Source: Buttiauxella gaviniae
Lineage (GTDB): Bacteria > Pseudomonadota > Gammaproteobacteria > Enterobacterales > Enterobacteriaceae
NCBI RefSeq assembly: GCF_040786275.1
Contig: NZ_JBFMVT010000002.1
Coordinates: 248,001 to 312,000 of the forward strand
DNA length: 64,000 nt
Reading direction: 5' to 3'
In this document: positions 17,788 through 27,181 of the stretch, piece after piece
How positions within the stretch are numbered: the stretch's first letter is position 1
Layout of the letters: every line of letters begins with the position of its first letter
Translations under genes and position numbers: made by a program
Notes under the pieces: generated by a model
Told to the model about the DNA's origin: nothing
Databases searched by the model: none
What the model saw: the letters and a program-made list of their open reading frames with translations, nothing else

Positions 17788-18621
17788 ATGCAGCGTTTAT
17801 TTCTCATCGTAGCGGTGTGTTTATTGAGTGGATGTTTGACAGCACCACCAAAAGAAGCAGCGAAACCCACACTGATGCCTCGGGCGCAAAGTTATCGTGA
17901 TTTAACCCATTTGCCGGAATCAAAAGGTAAGCTGTTTGTCTCGGTTTATAATATTCAGGATGAAACCGGGCAATTTAAACCTTATCCAGCAAGTAACTTC
18001 TCAACGGCGGTACCGCAGAGTGCGACCGCAATGTTAGTAACCGCTTTAAAAGATTCACGCTGGTTTGTTCCGCTAGAGCGTCAGGGCCTGCAAAACCTGT
18101 TGAACGAACGTAAAATTATTCGTGCCGCACAGGAGAATGGTACCGTTGCCGAGAACAACCGCAGACCGCTTGAATCTTTAGTCGCGGCAAACGTCATGGT
18201 TGAAGGTTCGATTATTGGTTATGAAAGTAATGTGAAATCGGGTGGTGTGGGTGCGCGGTATTTTGGTATCGGCGGCGAAACCCAGTATCAGCTTGATCAA
18301 ATTGCCGTGAACCTGCGTGTGGTTAACGTTAGTACCGGTGAAATATTGTCATCCGTAAATACCAGTAAAACCATTTTGTCTTATGAAGTGCAGGCCGGGG
18401 TATTCCGTTTCATTGATTACCAACGACTGCTGGAAGGCGAAATTGGCTATACCACCAATGAACCGGTAATGATGTGTTTAATGTCAGCCATTGAGACCGG
18501 GGTTATTTATCTGGTTAACGATGGTATTACGCGCGGCCTGTGGGATCTGCAAAATCCAAAAGATATTAATAACCCGATTCTGGCGAAATACAGAGAGATG
18601 TCCGTCCCTCCAGAGTCCTGA
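17788..18621 (+). CDS. csgG: Curli secretion channel lipoprotein CsgG
   Basis: Outer-membrane nonameric pore for curlin export, 277 residues as in E. coli. Lipobox LLSGCLTAPP (Cys 16) gives a lipidated N-terminus. Conserved core segments include VYNIQDETGQFKPYPASNFSTAVPQ around residues 52-76 (constriction loop) and NERKIIRAAQ. Last gene of csgDEFG, followed at once by a terminator shared with ycdZ. Confidence 0.97.
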   Translation: MQRLFLIVAVCLLSGCLTAPPKEAAKPTLMPRAQSYRDLTHLPESKGKLFVSVYNIQDETGQFKPYPASNFSTAVPQSATAMLVTALKDSRWFVPLERQGLQNLLNERKIIRAAQENGTVAENNRRPLESLVAANVMVEGSIIGYESNVKSGGVGARYFGIGGETQYQLDQIAVNLRVVNVSTGEILSSVNTSKTILSYEVQAGVFRFIDYQRLLEGEIGYTTNEPVMMCLMSAIETGVIYLVNDGITRGLWDLQNPKDINNPILAKYREMSVPPES

Positions 18622-18636
18622 TAACTATCAGATAAT

Positions 18637-18662
18637 AAAAAACCAGCCTAGGCTGGTTTTTT
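18637..18662. terminator. Bidirectional terminator between csgG and ycdZ
   Basis: Perfect inverted repeat AAAACCAGCC/GGCTGGTTTT with a 2-nt centre, A-rich before and T-rich after on both strands. It ends the convergent csgDEFG and ycdZ transcripts. Confidence 0.9.
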
Positions 18663-18673
18663 CATTTATTTCG

Positions 18674-19168
18674 CTATTCCGCGATCTCTTTCTTCGCAAG
18701 AACCTGAGTTTCAGATTTCGTTTTTCGCGCCGCAAGCCACAGCCCACTGTTTTTCATCGCAAAACCAAACACCAGGCCCAGCAATAATGACGGAACCACC
18801 ATTCGCCATTCGCCCTGGTTGGCAAAAGTCGCGCAGGCGCCGATAAACGTGCCGGGTACAAATGACAACAAGATATGTTTGGCCTGAACGCACATCAGGA
18901 ATGCCACGACGCCCGTCACCACATAGCCCAGAATCTCCAGGTGCGGTGCCATTGCGCTGCCATGAATAATCACTTGCGCCCACAGCACGCCGCTACAGAG
19001 CGTGCATGCAGAAATGAAAAGCCCCTTGATACCGCCCTGCGGACACGCAAAATACGCGGTACACCCGAGAAAGCCTGCCCAACTGATAAGGCCGAGACTC
19101 ACCGCAACCCAACCCCAGAGGCCGGAGAGGATGCCAGTCGTCAATGCCAGAGAAATAAGTATGTTCAT
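18674..19168 (-). CDS. ycdZ: YcdZ, DUF1097 inner-membrane protein
   Basis: Polytopic membrane protein of 164 residues (E. coli 163) with about five predicted helices and a basic C-terminus (AARKTKSETQVLAKKE). It belongs to DUF1097, for which I know no established function. Same strand as ghrA, ycdX and ycdY, 102 bp after ycdY, and convergent with csgG, as in E. coli. Confidence 0.92.
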   Translation of the reverse strand: MNILISLALTTGILSGLWGWVAVSLGLISWAGFLGCTAYFACPQGGIKGLFISACTLCSGVLWAQVIIHGSAMAPHLEILGYVVTGVVAFLMCVQAKHILLSFVPGTFIGACATFANQGEWRMVVPSLLLGLVFGFAMKNSGLWLAARKTKSETQVLAKKEIAE

Positions 19169-19270
19169 AGCGGCATATCATAGCAGAGCCTTTTCGCTCG
19201 ACTAGGATCTACCGCACATTTTTTGTAAATTGAAAATCAGCGTTACATTTTAAATGTGATTTAAATCACA

Positions 19271-19825
19271 TTACTCGTCATCTGACTCTTCCAGCTCATC
19301 GCGCATCGCCTGAATGGCCTCGCGGCTGATAGACGCAAGCGTGCGGTAGAATGCCGTCGTCGAATGCGCTTCGACTTTACCGAGGAATGTACCCGCCCAC
19401 GGCATAAGATAGTCGTCAAACAAGCGAACCTGCGCTTCGAACTCATCTTCCTGGGACTGATCTTCCAGCCAAGAAGCCGCCAGCAGCAAAGTACCAAAAT
19501 GGTCGGCTGGCGTTTCGGCCAGCGGCATACCGCGTTGCTTCAGAAACTCACGCACGTCACCTTCGTTGCTCCCCTCTTCCCAGGCTGAACGGTATGGCGG
19601 CACGCTGCACTCTTCGCCAACGAACAGCGCGTTAAAATCCGCAGCGAGTTGTTGAGGATCGCAACTTTGTTGCAGGCGAGCCAGTTGCTCGTCTTGTTCG
19701 AGCGGCCAGTGCTGCGCCAGTTTGCCTTCGCGGATCATCGTCAGCAGCGGAACTAACAGCGGGTCCTGAGGCTGGCGGTAAAAGAGCGATCCTAAAACGC
19801 GGCAAATAATTGAAAATTCATTCAT
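19271..19825 (-). CDS. ycdY: YcdY, TorD-family redox chaperone
   Basis: All-alpha chaperone of the TorD/DmsD family, 184 residues as in E. coli. The typical motifs are FxxLFxG-like (FNALFVGEE about residue 64), the YRSAWEEG segment, and DHFGTLLLAASWL. In E. coli YcdY is reported to stimulate the YcdX phosphatase, perhaps by helping zinc loading. Here it directly follows ycdX with 26 bp between them, supporting joint use. Confidence 0.93.
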   Translation of the reverse strand: MNEFSIICRVLGSLFYRQPQDPLLVPLLTMIREGKLAQHWPLEQDEQLARLQQSCDPQQLAADFNALFVGEECSVPPYRSAWEEGSNEGDVREFLKQRGMPLAETPADHFGTLLLAASWLEDQSQEDEFEAQVRLFDDYLMPWAGTFLGKVEAHSTTAFYRTLASISREAIQAMRDELEESDDE

Positions 19826-19851
19826 GCTTATGGCTATCCATTGAGTAGAAA

Positions 19852-20589
19852 TTAAAGTGTGGCAAATTCGTTGATGGGTTCCATGCCCCGGGATTCAAGG
19901 AAACCGAGCAGGCGATCAACTGAAACGTTCAAAATACGATCTTCCGGGAACTCCACTTCTGCCAGAATTTTGCGGCATTCGTCGAAATCCCCAAGAGTAA
20001 ATGCGGTATGGGAATCCGATCCCAATGCTAACCAACCGCCAGCATCACGTACCGCTGCGGCAATTGTGCGGCAGTTTGGGCCGCTGCCCTTGCGTGAGTG
20101 CGTAAACGACGAGTTATTGAGCTCCAGGGCGACATTATACTTTGCTGCAGCCTCGGCAATAGCAGGAATATCGACCGGGAATTTTGGGTTGCCCGGGTGG
20201 CTAATAATATGGACATTGCCGCTCGCCATGGTGGCAATCATCGCCTCTGTGTGCGTGGCACTGTCCTGCGGCGGGAAAACCGGTTCATGGAAGCCCGCAA
20301 TAATCAGATCAAGAGCATCCAGCATGGGGCCGGTGCAGTCGATTTCCCCGGCAGTATTTTTAATATTGGCCTCAATGCCACGTAAAATCCCGACGCCATC
20401 GACCATGCGGGGCCAAATGCGCATATTCACAAAATGCCAGTAATGCGGGGCGTCAGCCATGTCTGGGCCGTGATCGGTAATGGCAAAAAGTTTTATGCCT
20501 TTGCTTTTAGCGATCGCGATGTAGTCATGAAGGGTGCTGTAGGCGTGGGTACTGGCGACGGTGTGCATATGCAGGTCAACGGGATACAT
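19852..20589 (-). CDS. ycdX: YcdX, PHP-domain trinuclear zinc phosphatase
   Basis: PHP-family metal-dependent phosphatase of 245 residues. Metal ligands are visible at [14 protein letters not shown] (residues 5-18), [19 protein letters not shown] and LGSDSHTA, the standard PHP set. The E. coli protein is linked to swarming and its natural substrate is uncertain. It sits between ghrA and its chaperone gene ycdY on the same strand. Confidence 0.94.
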   Translation of the reverse strand: MYPVDLHMHTVASTHAYSTLHDYIAIAKSKGIKLFAITDHGPDMADAPHYWHFVNMRIWPRMVDGVGILRGIEANIKNTAGEIDCTGPMLDALDLIIAGFHEPVFPPQDSATHTEAMIATMASGNVHIISHPGNPKFPVDIPAIAEAAAKYNVALELNNSSFTHSRKGSGPNCRTIAAAVRDAGGWLALGSDSHTAFTLGDFDECRKILAEVEFPEDRILNVSVDRLLGFLESRGMEPINEFATL

Positions 20590-20646
20590 GGCTTTCTCCT
20601 TTTATCTCTTTCAGGCAAGGATAGCAGTTATCGCCACGGTTTTTTA

Positions 20647-20664
20647 GCCCGGCTCAGGCCGGGC
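20647..20664 (-). other. Hairpin between ghrA and ycdX
   Basis: Seven-bp GC stem GCCCGGC/GCCGGGC with a 4-nt loop, just after the ghrA stop. On the ghrA strand it is followed by TAAAAAACC and not by a T-run, so it is not a standard terminator. It may protect the upstream message end. Confidence 0.5.
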
Positions 20665-20670
20665 ACACTA

Positions 20671-21612
20671 TTAGTAGCCGTGATGCAAAGAGACCTGGCC
20701 GCCTGGGTTTTCACCGTTTTCGATTTGGCGGATCGTTTTCGCAATGTATTCCATCGCTTCTTGCGGACGCGTAACCGCTGCCAGATGCGGCGTTATGGCG
20801 ATGCGAGGATGCTTCCATAACGGACTATTCGACGGGAGAGGTTCCTGGGCAAACACATCGAGCATCGCGCCTTTCACTTTGCCGCTCTCAAGGGCTGCCA
20901 GCAGATCGCTTTCCACCAGATGCACACCACGGGCGAGGTTCATAACAAAGGCTTCATCTGCCAGTTGATTCAGCAGGCGGCTATTAATAATCCCCACGGT
21001 TTGCGGCGTATTCGGCAGCAGATTGATTAACACGCGTGTGCCGCTGAGAAAATCACTCAGTTGTTCATCACCGGCAAAGCTGGTTATGCCCGGGTAATCT
21101 TTTTTGCTTCGGCTCCAGCAGCGCACCGGGAAACCCCATGCCGCGAGGCTTTCAGCCACTTTACCGCCCAACACGCCCGCGCCGAGGACACCAATCGTAA
21201 AATCTTCCCGGCGATAATCTTCCAGCGGCTGCCATTTTGCCTGCTGTTTTAGTGCCTGGTAATCATCAAAGCGGCGGAACCAGTGGAGCACCTGGCTTAC
21301 GGCGTATTCCTGCATTTGCAGCGCCATGCCGGTATCTTCAAGACGAAACAGCGGGACACCGTTTGGCAGCATATCGGGATGAGCCTGAAGTTTGCTGAGG
21401 ATAGAATCCACACCTGCTCCTAAAGCAAAGACCCCTTTTAGCGTCTGACGCCCGCTAAGCATTTCGACCGGAGGATGCCAAACCAGCGCGTAGTCGGCAG
21501 GTTGGTTGTCTCCAGGATGCCACTGGCGAACGTTGGCACCGGGAAGTTGCTGCTGCATACCCTCCAGCCAGGTTTGCGTGTCAAAGGTGGGGTGGTGAAA
21601 AATAATCTCCAT
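20671..21612 (-). CDS. ghrA: Glyoxylate/hydroxypyruvate reductase A
   Basis: NADPH-dependent 2-hydroxyacid dehydrogenase of 313 residues (E. coli 312). The nucleotide motif is [13 protein letters not shown] (about 140-152), the catalytic Arg sits in NLARGVHL, a Glu in FAQEPLP, and the His in [11 protein letters not shown]. It reduces glyoxylate and hydroxypyruvate. First gene of the ghrA-ycdX-ycdY-ycdZ series. It reads away from the tRNA-Ser genes, as in E. coli. Confidence 0.95.
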   Translation of the reverse strand: MEIIFHHPTFDTQTWLEGMQQQLPGANVRQWHPGDNQPADYALVWHPPVEMLSGRQTLKGVFALGAGVDSILSKLQAHPDMLPNGVPLFRLEDTGMALQMQEYAVSQVLHWFRRFDDYQALKQQAKWQPLEDYRREDFTIGVLGAGVLGGKVAESLAAWGFPVRCWSRSKKDYPGITSFAGDEQLSDFLSGTRVLINLLPNTPQTVGIINSRLLNQLADEAFVMNLARGVHLVESDLLAALESGKVKGAMLDVFAQEPLPSNSPLWKHPRIAITPHLAAVTRPQEAMEYIAKTIRQIENGENPGGQVSLHHGY

Positions 21613-21755
21613 GCTTTCTCCTTTTTTTCTTAGGCTTACGCGCAGTCCTTAACAATACATGAGATGAATCTAATTAAAAATCAGCGCGTGCTGCTGTTTT
21701 AAAAAGCAAGTTGTTTGAAGTTTGGCTAAACGCACGGAATTTATTAAAAAGTGAA

Positions 21756-21784
21756 TTGACGCCGCCCACACTTTTCCCTACATT
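21756..21784 (+). promoter_or_regulatory. Promoter of the first tRNA-Ser gene
   Basis: TTGACG and TACATT with 17-bp spacing, followed by AGCGCCCG, the GC-rich discriminator typical of stringently controlled stable-RNA promoters. The tRNA begins 34 bases after the -10. Confidence 0.75.
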
Positions 21785-21818
21785 AGCGCCCGTTCCAGAA
21801 GTAAAGGAACAACAAAAC

Positions 21819-21906
21819 GGTGAGGTGTCCGAGTGGCTGAAGGAGCACGCCTGGAAAGTGTGTATACGGCAACGTATCGAGGGTTCGAACCCCTCTCTCA
21901 CCGCCA
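21819..21906 (+). tRNA. serX: tRNA-Ser (GGA), first copy
   Basis: 88-nt class II tRNA with a long variable arm and encoded CCA. Anticodon GGA is at 21853-21855, and the T-loop is GGTTCGAACC. It differs from E. coli serX at only a few positions in the T-arm and acceptor stem. It lies beside ghrA, as serX does in E. coli, a known island integration site. Confidence 0.97.
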
Positions 21907-21918
21907 CATTTTAAGAAG

Positions 21919-21948
21919 AGCTCGTATGCAAATACGGGCTTTTTTTTC
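21919..21948 (+). terminator. Terminator after the first tRNA-Ser
   Basis: Nine-bp stem AGCTCGTAT/ATACGGGCT with loop GCAA and eight T. A near copy, with compensated changes, follows the second tRNA-Ser gene. Confidence 0.85.
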
Positions 21949-21961
21949 GCCCGTAACCCGT

Positions 21962-22087
21962 GGAGAGACGGGTGAGAACCCTCGACCCGAGGTTCGACAA
22001 ATGCTTTAGCATTTGGACGTCAGGGGCGCTTGCGTCCATGACGCCCGCAGGGCAAGCGCAGCGCAGTCAGCCCCTCTCTCACCGCCA
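21962..22087 (+). repeat. RtT-like repeat, copy 1, ending in the tRNA-Ser 3' end
   Basis: 126-bp unit starting GGAGAGACGGGTGAG and ending with the last 17 bases of the tRNA gene plus CCA (CCCCTCTCTCACCGCCA). Internal hairpins are visible: CCTCG/CGAGG, AAATGC/GCATTT and GGGCG/CGCCC. The layout (structured repeat after a tRNA, closing with a copy of its 3' end) is that of the rtT repeats of E. coli tyrT. Assignment to the Rfam RtT family is from memory. Confidence 0.75.
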
Positions 22088-22101
22088 CATTTCAAGAGAA
22101 A

Positions 22102-22129
22102 GTCTGAATTCACGTTCAGACTTTTTTTT
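22102..22129 (+). terminator. Terminator after RtT-like copy 1
   Basis: Stem GTCTGAA/TTCAGAC with loop TTCACG and eight T. The same terminator follows copies 2 and 3, which suggests each repeat unit is a separate transcript end. Confidence 0.85.
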
Positions 22130-22143
22130 CGCCCGAAACCCGC

Positions 22144-22269
22144 GGAGAGACGGGTGAGAACCCTCGACCCGAGGTTCGACAAATGCTTTAGCATTTGGAC
22201 GTCAGGGGCGCCTGCGACCATGACGCCCGCAGGGCAAGCGCAGCGCAGTCAGCCCCTCTCTCACCGCCA
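22144..22269 (+). repeat. RtT-like repeat, copy 2
   Basis: Tandem copy at a 182-bp period from copy 1, nearly identical. The few differences include GCCTGCGACC for GCTTGCGTCC in the loop of the third hairpin. It ends with the same tRNA 3' segment and CCA. Confidence 0.75.
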
Positions 22270-22283
22270 CATTTCAAGAGAAA

Positions 22284-22311
22284 GTCTGAATTCACGTTCA
22301 GACTTTTTTTT
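22284..22311 (+). terminator. Terminator after RtT-like copy 2
   Basis: Same GTCTGAA/TTCAGAC hairpin and T-run as after copy 1. The promoter of the second tRNA-Ser gene begins about 60 bases later. Confidence 0.85.
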
Positions 22312-22371
22312 CGCCCGTAACCCTGCATCGTTCATACCTTAACCGAACGGTACACAAACAGAAGATTAAAC

Positions 22372-22400
22372 TTGACCGAATGCGGTCGTATCCCTATAGT
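22372..22400 (+). promoter_or_regulatory. Promoter of the second tRNA-Ser gene
   Basis: TTGACC and TATAGT with 17-bp spacing, then AGCGCCCC, a GC-rich discriminator. Apart from the immediate leader CAAAACGG before the tRNA it is not a copy of the first promoter, so the second gene is independently driven. Confidence 0.75.
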
Positions 22401-22441
22401 AGCGCCCCGTTGCCCCCAGATGTTGGCAGCAGAAACAAAAC

Positions 22442-22529
22442 GGTGAGGTGTCCGAGTGGCTGAAGGAGCACGCCTGGAAAGTGTGTATACGGCAACGTAT
22501 CGAGGGTTCGAACCCCTCTCTCACCGCCA
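22442..22529 (+). tRNA. tRNA-Ser (GGA), second copy
   Basis: 88 nt, identical base for base to the copy at 21819, with CCA encoded. E. coli has a second tRNA-Ser(GGA) gene (serW), but far from serX; here the two lie about 620 bp apart. Confidence 0.97.
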
Positions 22530-22541
22530 CATTTAAAGAAG

Positions 22542-22571
22542 AGCTCGCATATCAATGCGGGCTTTTTTTTC
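22542..22571 (+). terminator. Terminator after the second tRNA-Ser
   Basis: Stem AGCTCGCAT/ATGCGGGCT and eight T. The paired change from the first copy (GTAT/ATAC to GCAT/ATGC) keeps the stem intact. Confidence 0.85.
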
Positions 22572-22584
22572 GCCCGAAACCCGT

Positions 22585-22710
22585 GGAGAGACGGGTGAGA
22601 ACCCTCGACCCGAGGTTCGACAAATGCTTTAGCATTTGGACGTCAGGGGCGCTTGCGTCCATGACGCCCGCAGGGCAAGCGCAGCGCAGTCAGCCCCTCT
22701 CTCACCGCCA
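22585..22710 (+). repeat. RtT-like repeat, copy 3
   Basis: Third 126-bp unit after the second tRNA, identical over most of its length to copy 1 (GCTTGCGTCC loop). It closes with the tRNA 3' segment and is followed by the GTCTGAA hairpin with one change (TTCAGGC) and a shorter T-run at 22725-22751. Confidence 0.75.
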
Positions 22711-22784
22711 CATTCCTAGAGAAAGTCTGAATTCACGTTCAGGCTTTTTTTCGCCCAAAATTCATCAACCGCCCCCGCAAAGCA

Positions 22785-22812
22785 TAAAAAAACCCGAACC
22801 TAAGTCCGGGTT
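22785..22812 (-). terminator. Terminator of the acr efflux operon
   Basis: On the minus strand, stem AACCCGGAC/GTTCGGGTT (one G-T pair) with loop TTAG and TTTTTT, starting 9 bp after the last pump gene. Confidence 0.85.
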
Positions 22813-22820
22813 GATGAGTG

Positions 22821-25800
22821 TTAATCCGATTTACGCTTACTAAATCGCTCTCGTATCACGACAAAGAACACCGGTACAAAGAAGATAGCCAGCAATGTCG
22901 CTGACAACATCCCGCCCATGACCCCCGTCCCGACAGCGTTTTGCGCCCCGCTCCCGGCCCCACGGCTTAATACCAGCGGCATTACCCCCAGAATAAACGC
23001 CAGCGATGTCATCAGAATTGGCCGCAGACGCATGCGCACCGCATCGAGCGTGGCTTCAATTAAGCCTTTGCCCTCTTTTTCCATCAGATCCTTCGCGAAT
23101 TCCACAATCAAAATTGCGTTTTTCGCCGACAGGCCAATCGTCGTCAGCAGCCCGACCTGGAAATAGACGTCATTATTCAAACCGCGCATCGCAGCGGCGA
23201 CTAATGCCCCAACCACGCCCAGCGGCACCACCAGCATCACCGAGAACGGTATCGACCAGCTCTCATAAAGAGCCGCCAGACACAGGAACACCACCACTAA
23301 CGAGATAGCGTATAGCGCCGGGGCCTGGTTTCCAGAAAGCCTTTCCTGATACGACATGCCCGTCCAGTCATAGCCAATCCCGGACGGCAGCTTAGACGCC
23401 AGTTGCTCCATAAGCACCATCGCCTCACCGGTACTTTTCCCCGGAGCCGCCTCGCCCAGCAGTTCCATGGATGGCAAACCGTTGTAGCGCTCAAGGCGCG
23501 GCGATCCGTACATCCAATGGGAGGAAGAGAAAGCCGAGAGCGGCGCCATCTGCCCGTTACTGCTGCGCACATACAGATTATTAATATCCTGCGGCAACAT
23601 GCGAAAACGCGCATCCGCCTGCACATACACCTTTTTCACACGCCCGTGATCGATAAAGTCGTTCACATAGGTGCCGCCCAACGCGCTGGCAATGGTCTGG
23701 TTGATATCCGCAAGGCTAATCCCCAGGGACTGCGCTTTTTCCTGATCGATTTCCAGCTTGTATTGAGGGGTGTCCTCAAGCCCATTCGGGCGCACACGCG
23801 TCAACATATCAGGATGTTTTGCCACCATGCCCATCAGCTCATTACGCGCACTGGTTAGCTGCTGATGGCCGAGGTTTGCCTGGTCGATCAGTTCAAAGTC
23901 AAAACCGGTGGCTGTACCCAGCTCCATAATGGCGGGTAAGTTAAACGGGAAGACCAGGCCATCACGAATTTTGCTGAAGGCTTTGGTGGCGCGTTCAACG
24001 ATGGCACCCACAGCGTTCTCCTTGCCGGAGCGTTCATCCCAGGGTTTCAGGCTAATAAACGCAATCCCGGAGTTTTGCCCCTGCCCGCTGAAGCTAAAAC
24101 CGTTAACGGTAAACACCGATTCAACGTTGGCCTTTTCGGTATCCAGATAATAATGCGTTACCTGGTCGAGCACTTTTTGCGTTCTTTCCTGGGTCGCACC
24201 CGCAGGAAGTTGCACCATGGTCATAAACACGCCCTGGTCCTCTTCGGGCAGGAATGAGGTAGGCAGACGCAAAAATAACACCGCCATCCCAACGACAATA
24301 ATCAGGTACAGCAGCAGATAGCGCCCGGTACTGCCTAAAATATTGCTGACGCTGTCGGTGTAGTGATGAGCGCTTTGGTTAAATTTATTGTTAAACCAGC
24401 CGAAGAAACCGGTTTTTTCATGGGTTTGGGAATCGATTGGTTTAAGCAACGTCGCGCACAGGGCAGGCGTCAGAATCAACGCCACCAACACGGAGAGCGC
24501 CATCGCCGAAACAATAGTTATTGAGAATTGACGGTATATTGCCCCGGTTGAACCGCCAAAGAAGGCCATCGGAATAAATACCGCCGACAGCACCATGGCA
24601 ATCCCCACCAGCGCGCCCTGAATCTGCTCCATCGATTTTTTGGTGGCTTCTTTCGGGGAAAGATGATCTTCGACCATCACGCGCTCGACGTTTTCTACCA
24701 CCACAATTGCATCGTCGACCAGCAGGCCAATCGCCAGCACCATACCAAACATGGTGAGGGTATTGATCGAATAACCAAACGCAGAAAGAACGGCGAATGT
24801 CCCCAGTAAAACAACCGGCACCGCAATGGTGGGAATTAATGTCGCACGCAGATTTTGCAGGAAGAGATACATCACCAGGAAGACCAGGATGATGGCCTCA
24901 AACAGCGTTTTCACCACTTCATGGATGGATATCTTCACAAAGGGGGTGGTGTCGTACGGGTAAACGATTTTCATCCCTTGCGGGAAGTAAGGCTGTAACG
25001 AGGCCAGTTTTGCTTTTATACCGGCAGCGGTATCCAGCGCATTCGCCCCTGTAGCAAGCTTAATACCTAGGCCTGCTGCGGCCTGCCCGTTAATCTTCGC
25101 CACCGTATTGTAGTTTTCACCGCCCAACTCAATACGTGCCACGTCGCTTAAATGCACCACCGAGCCATCCGGGTTCACTTTCAGCGTCACTTTGCCAAAC
25201 TCAATCGGGTCGCGTAAACGTGTCTGGGCAATGATAGATGCGTTAAGCTGCTGATTTTTAACCGCAGGCGTGCCACCTAATTGCCCGGCGGCAACCTGGT
25301 CGTTTTGCAATTTCAGTTGATTAACCACATCACCGGGGTTGAGCTGGTATTTATTCAACGCATCCGCATTAAGCCAGATACGCATCGCATACTGCGCACC
25401 AAATAGCTGAACATCCCCTACCCCGTTGGTTCGGCTAATCGCATCTTTAATGTTGGATGCCACATAGTCGGAAATATCATCCTGGGTAAGGTTGGGGTTA
25501 TCAGAAATAAACCCGGCCACCAGCAAGAAACTGTTCGATGATTTCTCAACGCTAATCCCCTGCTGCTGGACTTCTTGCGGCAGCAACGGCATCGCCAACT
25601 GCAATTTATTCTGCACCTGAACCTGAGCGATATCCGGGCTGGTGCCTGATTTAAAGGTCAGAGTGATCGTCACGCCACCCGCAGAATCACTGGTGGAAGA
25701 CATGTACATCAGGTTATCGATGCCGTTCATATTCTGTTCGATAACCTGGGTTACGGTGTCCTGCACCGTTTGAGCGTCCGCGCCTGGGTAGGTCGCCGTC

Positions 25801-25934
25801 ACCGCAACAGCCGGAGGCGCAATCGTCGGATACTGGGCGACAGGCAACTGGAGGATCGCAAGTGCACCGGCAATCATCAAAATGATCGCCAGTACCCAGG
25901 CAAAAATTGGTCGTTCAATGAAAAACTTAGCCAT
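22821..25934 (-). CDS. acrF: RND multidrug efflux pump, AcrF-like (second pump of operon)
   Basis: Proton-driven inner-membrane drug exporter, 1037 residues with twelve transmembrane helices and two large periplasmic loops. The relay residues are present: the Asp pair in [14 protein letters not shown] (about 405-418) and the Lys in [12 protein letters not shown] (about 940). It closely resembles E. coli AcrF/AcrB from [17 protein letters not shown] onward. It starts 12 bp after the adaptor gene, the usual acrE-acrF arrangement. The partner outer-membrane channel is presumably TolC, not encoded here. Confidence 0.92.
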   Translation of the reverse strand: MAKFFIERPIFAWVLAIILMIAGALAILQLPVAQYPTIAPPAVAVTATYPGADAQTVQDTVTQVIEQNMNGIDNLMYMSSTSDSAGGVTITLTFKSGTSPDIAQVQVQNKLQLAMPLLPQEVQQQGISVEKSSNSFLLVAGFISDNPNLTQDDISDYVASNIKDAISRTNGVGDVQLFGAQYAMRIWLNADALNKYQLNPGDVVNQLKLQNDQVAAGQLGGTPAVKNQQLNASIIAQTRLRDPIEFGKVTLKVNPDGSVVHLSDVARIELGGENYNTVAKINGQAAAGLGIKLATGANALDTAAGIKAKLASLQPYFPQGMKIVYPYDTTPFVKISIHEVVKTLFEAIILVFLVMYLFLQNLRATLIPTIAVPVVLLGTFAVLSAFGYSINTLTMFGMVLAIGLLVDDAIVVVENVERVMVEDHLSPKEATKKSMEQIQGALVGIAMVLSAVFIPMAFFGGSTGAIYRQFSITIVSAMALSVLVALILTPALCATLLKPIDSQTHEKTGFFGWFNNKFNQSAHHYTDSVSNILGSTGRYLLLYLIIVVGMAVLFLRLPTSFLPEEDQGVFMTMVQLPAGATQERTQKVLDQVTHYYLDTEKANVESVFTVNGFSFSGQGQNSGIAFISLKPWDERSGKENAVGAIVERATKAFSKIRDGLVFPFNLPAIMELGTATGFDFELIDQANLGHQQLTSARNELMGMVAKHPDMLTRVRPNGLEDTPQYKLEIDQEKAQSLGISLADINQTIASALGGTYVNDFIDHGRVKKVYVQADARFRMLPQDINNLYVRSSNGQMAPLSAFSSSHWMYGSPRLERYNGLPSMELLGEAAPGKSTGEAMVLMEQLASKLPSGIGYDWTGMSYQERLSGNQAPALYAISLVVVFLCLAALYESWSIPFSVMLVVPLGVVGALVAAAMRGLNNDVYFQVGLLTTIGLSAKNAILIVEFAKDLMEKEGKGLIEATLDAVRMRLRPILMTSLAFILGVMPLVLSRGAGSGAQNAVGTGVMGGMLSATLLAIFFVPVFFVVIRERFSKRKSD

Positions 25935-25945
25935 TTCCCGAAACC

Positions 25946-27100
25946 TTAGTGTTTTTGCACAGGAGCGCTATCCGGCACGACCTGCACTGCAACACCAGGG
26001 CGAACGCGTTGCAGCCCGCTGACGATCACTTTATCGCCGGGCTTAACGCCTTTCGTAATCAGCCATTGATCGCCAATTGCCTGCGGGGCCATGACTTCAC
26101 GGACTTCTGCTTTATTGTCCTGACCTACCAGCATCACAGTGGCATCACCGCGTGGGTTACGCGTTACCCCCTGTTGCGGCACTAAAATCGCCTGCGGCTG
26201 AATGCCTTCATCAATTTTTGCCCGCACATACATACCAGGCAGTAACTGATGCTGTGGGTTTGGGAACACGGCACGTAAAGTAATGGAGCCGGTGCTTTGA
26301 TCAACGGTCACATCTGAAAACTCCAGCTCGCCGCTTAACGGATACGGCTGACCATCTTCCATCATCAGTTGTACCGCAGTTTTGCCGTTTGCTTTTTTCA
26401 GGCTGCCCTGCTCAACCGACTGTTTCAACTGCATAAAATCATTGCTCGATTGGGTGACATCCACATAGATCGGGTCGAGCTGCTGCACGGTTGCCATAGA
26501 TGACGCCTGGCCGTTAGTGACCAGCGCCCCTTCGGTAACATTGGATTTGCCGATGCGCCCATCAATCGGCGAACTGACTTTGGTGTAAGCGAGGTTAATG
26601 CGCGCATTTTCCACCTCCGCCTTCGCCGCCGTGACTTCTGCATCTGCCTGCTGAGCGGTGGCGACGGCCTGATCATATTCCTGATGACTGATATATTTTG
26701 TCCCCAGCAATGGCAGGTAACGTTTAACGGTCAGATGCGCGATATTCGCTGCTGCCTGCGCCTTGGCAAGCGCGCCTTGCGCACTATTCCATGCGGCCTG
26801 GTAAGGGGCTGGATCGATTTGATAGAGAGAATTTCCCGCAACGATATCACTCCCTTCGACGAAATTACGTTTCAGGATAATACCGCTCACCTGCGGGCGA
26901 ACTTCCGCTACACGAAAGGCGTCAGTACGTCCGGGAAGTTCAGTTGTCACAGCCAGCGGGGCTGCTTTAACGGTATACACATTGACTTGCGGCGTAGGCA
27001 ACTGTGCCTTTTCGTCGCCTTTATCATTACAACCCGTTAATACTCCCGCCGCGATCAAAAGCACAGAAGGCAGGATGATGAACTCGCCATATTTCTTCAT
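25946..27100 (-). CDS. acrE: RND periplasmic adaptor lipoprotein, AcrE-like
   Basis: Membrane-fusion protein of 384 residues linking the RND pump to TolC. The lipobox is [10 protein letters not shown], matching E. coli AcrE (GCNDKGEEK). It then shows a lipoyl half ([18 protein letters not shown]), a coiled-coil hairpin (about 100-175, rich in Ala/Gln/Lys) and the second lipoyl half [18 protein letters not shown]. It is the only adaptor gene between two pump genes, so both pumps would have to share it or borrow another. Confidence 0.93.
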   Translation of the reverse strand: MKKYGEFIILPSVLLIAAGVLTGCNDKGDEKAQLPTPQVNVYTVKAAPLAVTTELPGRTDAFRVAEVRPQVSGIILKRNFVEGSDIVAGNSLYQIDPAPYQAAWNSAQGALAKAQAAANIAHLTVKRYLPLLGTKYISHQEYDQAVATAQQADAEVTAAKAEVENARINLAYTKVSSPIDGRIGKSNVTEGALVTNGQASSMATVQQLDPIYVDVTQSSNDFMQLKQSVEQGSLKKANGKTAVQLMMEDGQPYPLSGELEFSDVTVDQSTGSITLRAVFPNPQHQLLPGMYVRAKIDEGIQPQAILVPQQGVTRNPRGDATVMLVGQDNKAEVREVMAPQAIGDQWLITKGVKPGDKVIVSGLQRVRPGVAVQVVPDSAPVQKH

Positions 27101-27140
27101 TACTATTCCTTAAAGCATGATTCTTGAATTAAAACTTTCA

Positions 27141-27169
27141 GCCGTCGGGTGATTGCGAAACCCGTCGGC
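27141..27169 (-). other. Hairpin between first pump and adaptor gene
   Basis: Ten-bp stem GCCGACGGGT/ACCCGACGGC with one A-A mismatch in an 81-bp spacer. On the minus strand no real T-run follows, so it looks more like an RNA-processing or attenuation structure than a full terminator. Confidence 0.5.
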
Positions 27170-27181
27170 CATGAATATCTG

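Noticed and set aside
20647-20664. Hairpin after ghrA as an intrinsic terminator
   Set aside because: It is followed by an A-run and not a T-run on the ghrA strand.
21819-22710. Repeated tRNA 3' ends as attL/attR of an integrated island
   Set aside because: No integrase or mobile genes lie between the copies, and each copy is embedded in a structured repeat with a terminator, which fits RtT-type repeats better.
21960-22843. Several 65-131 codon frames across the tRNA-Ser/RtT-like units
   Set aside because: They run through tRNA genes and terminators and are open only because the repeat lacks stops in that frame.
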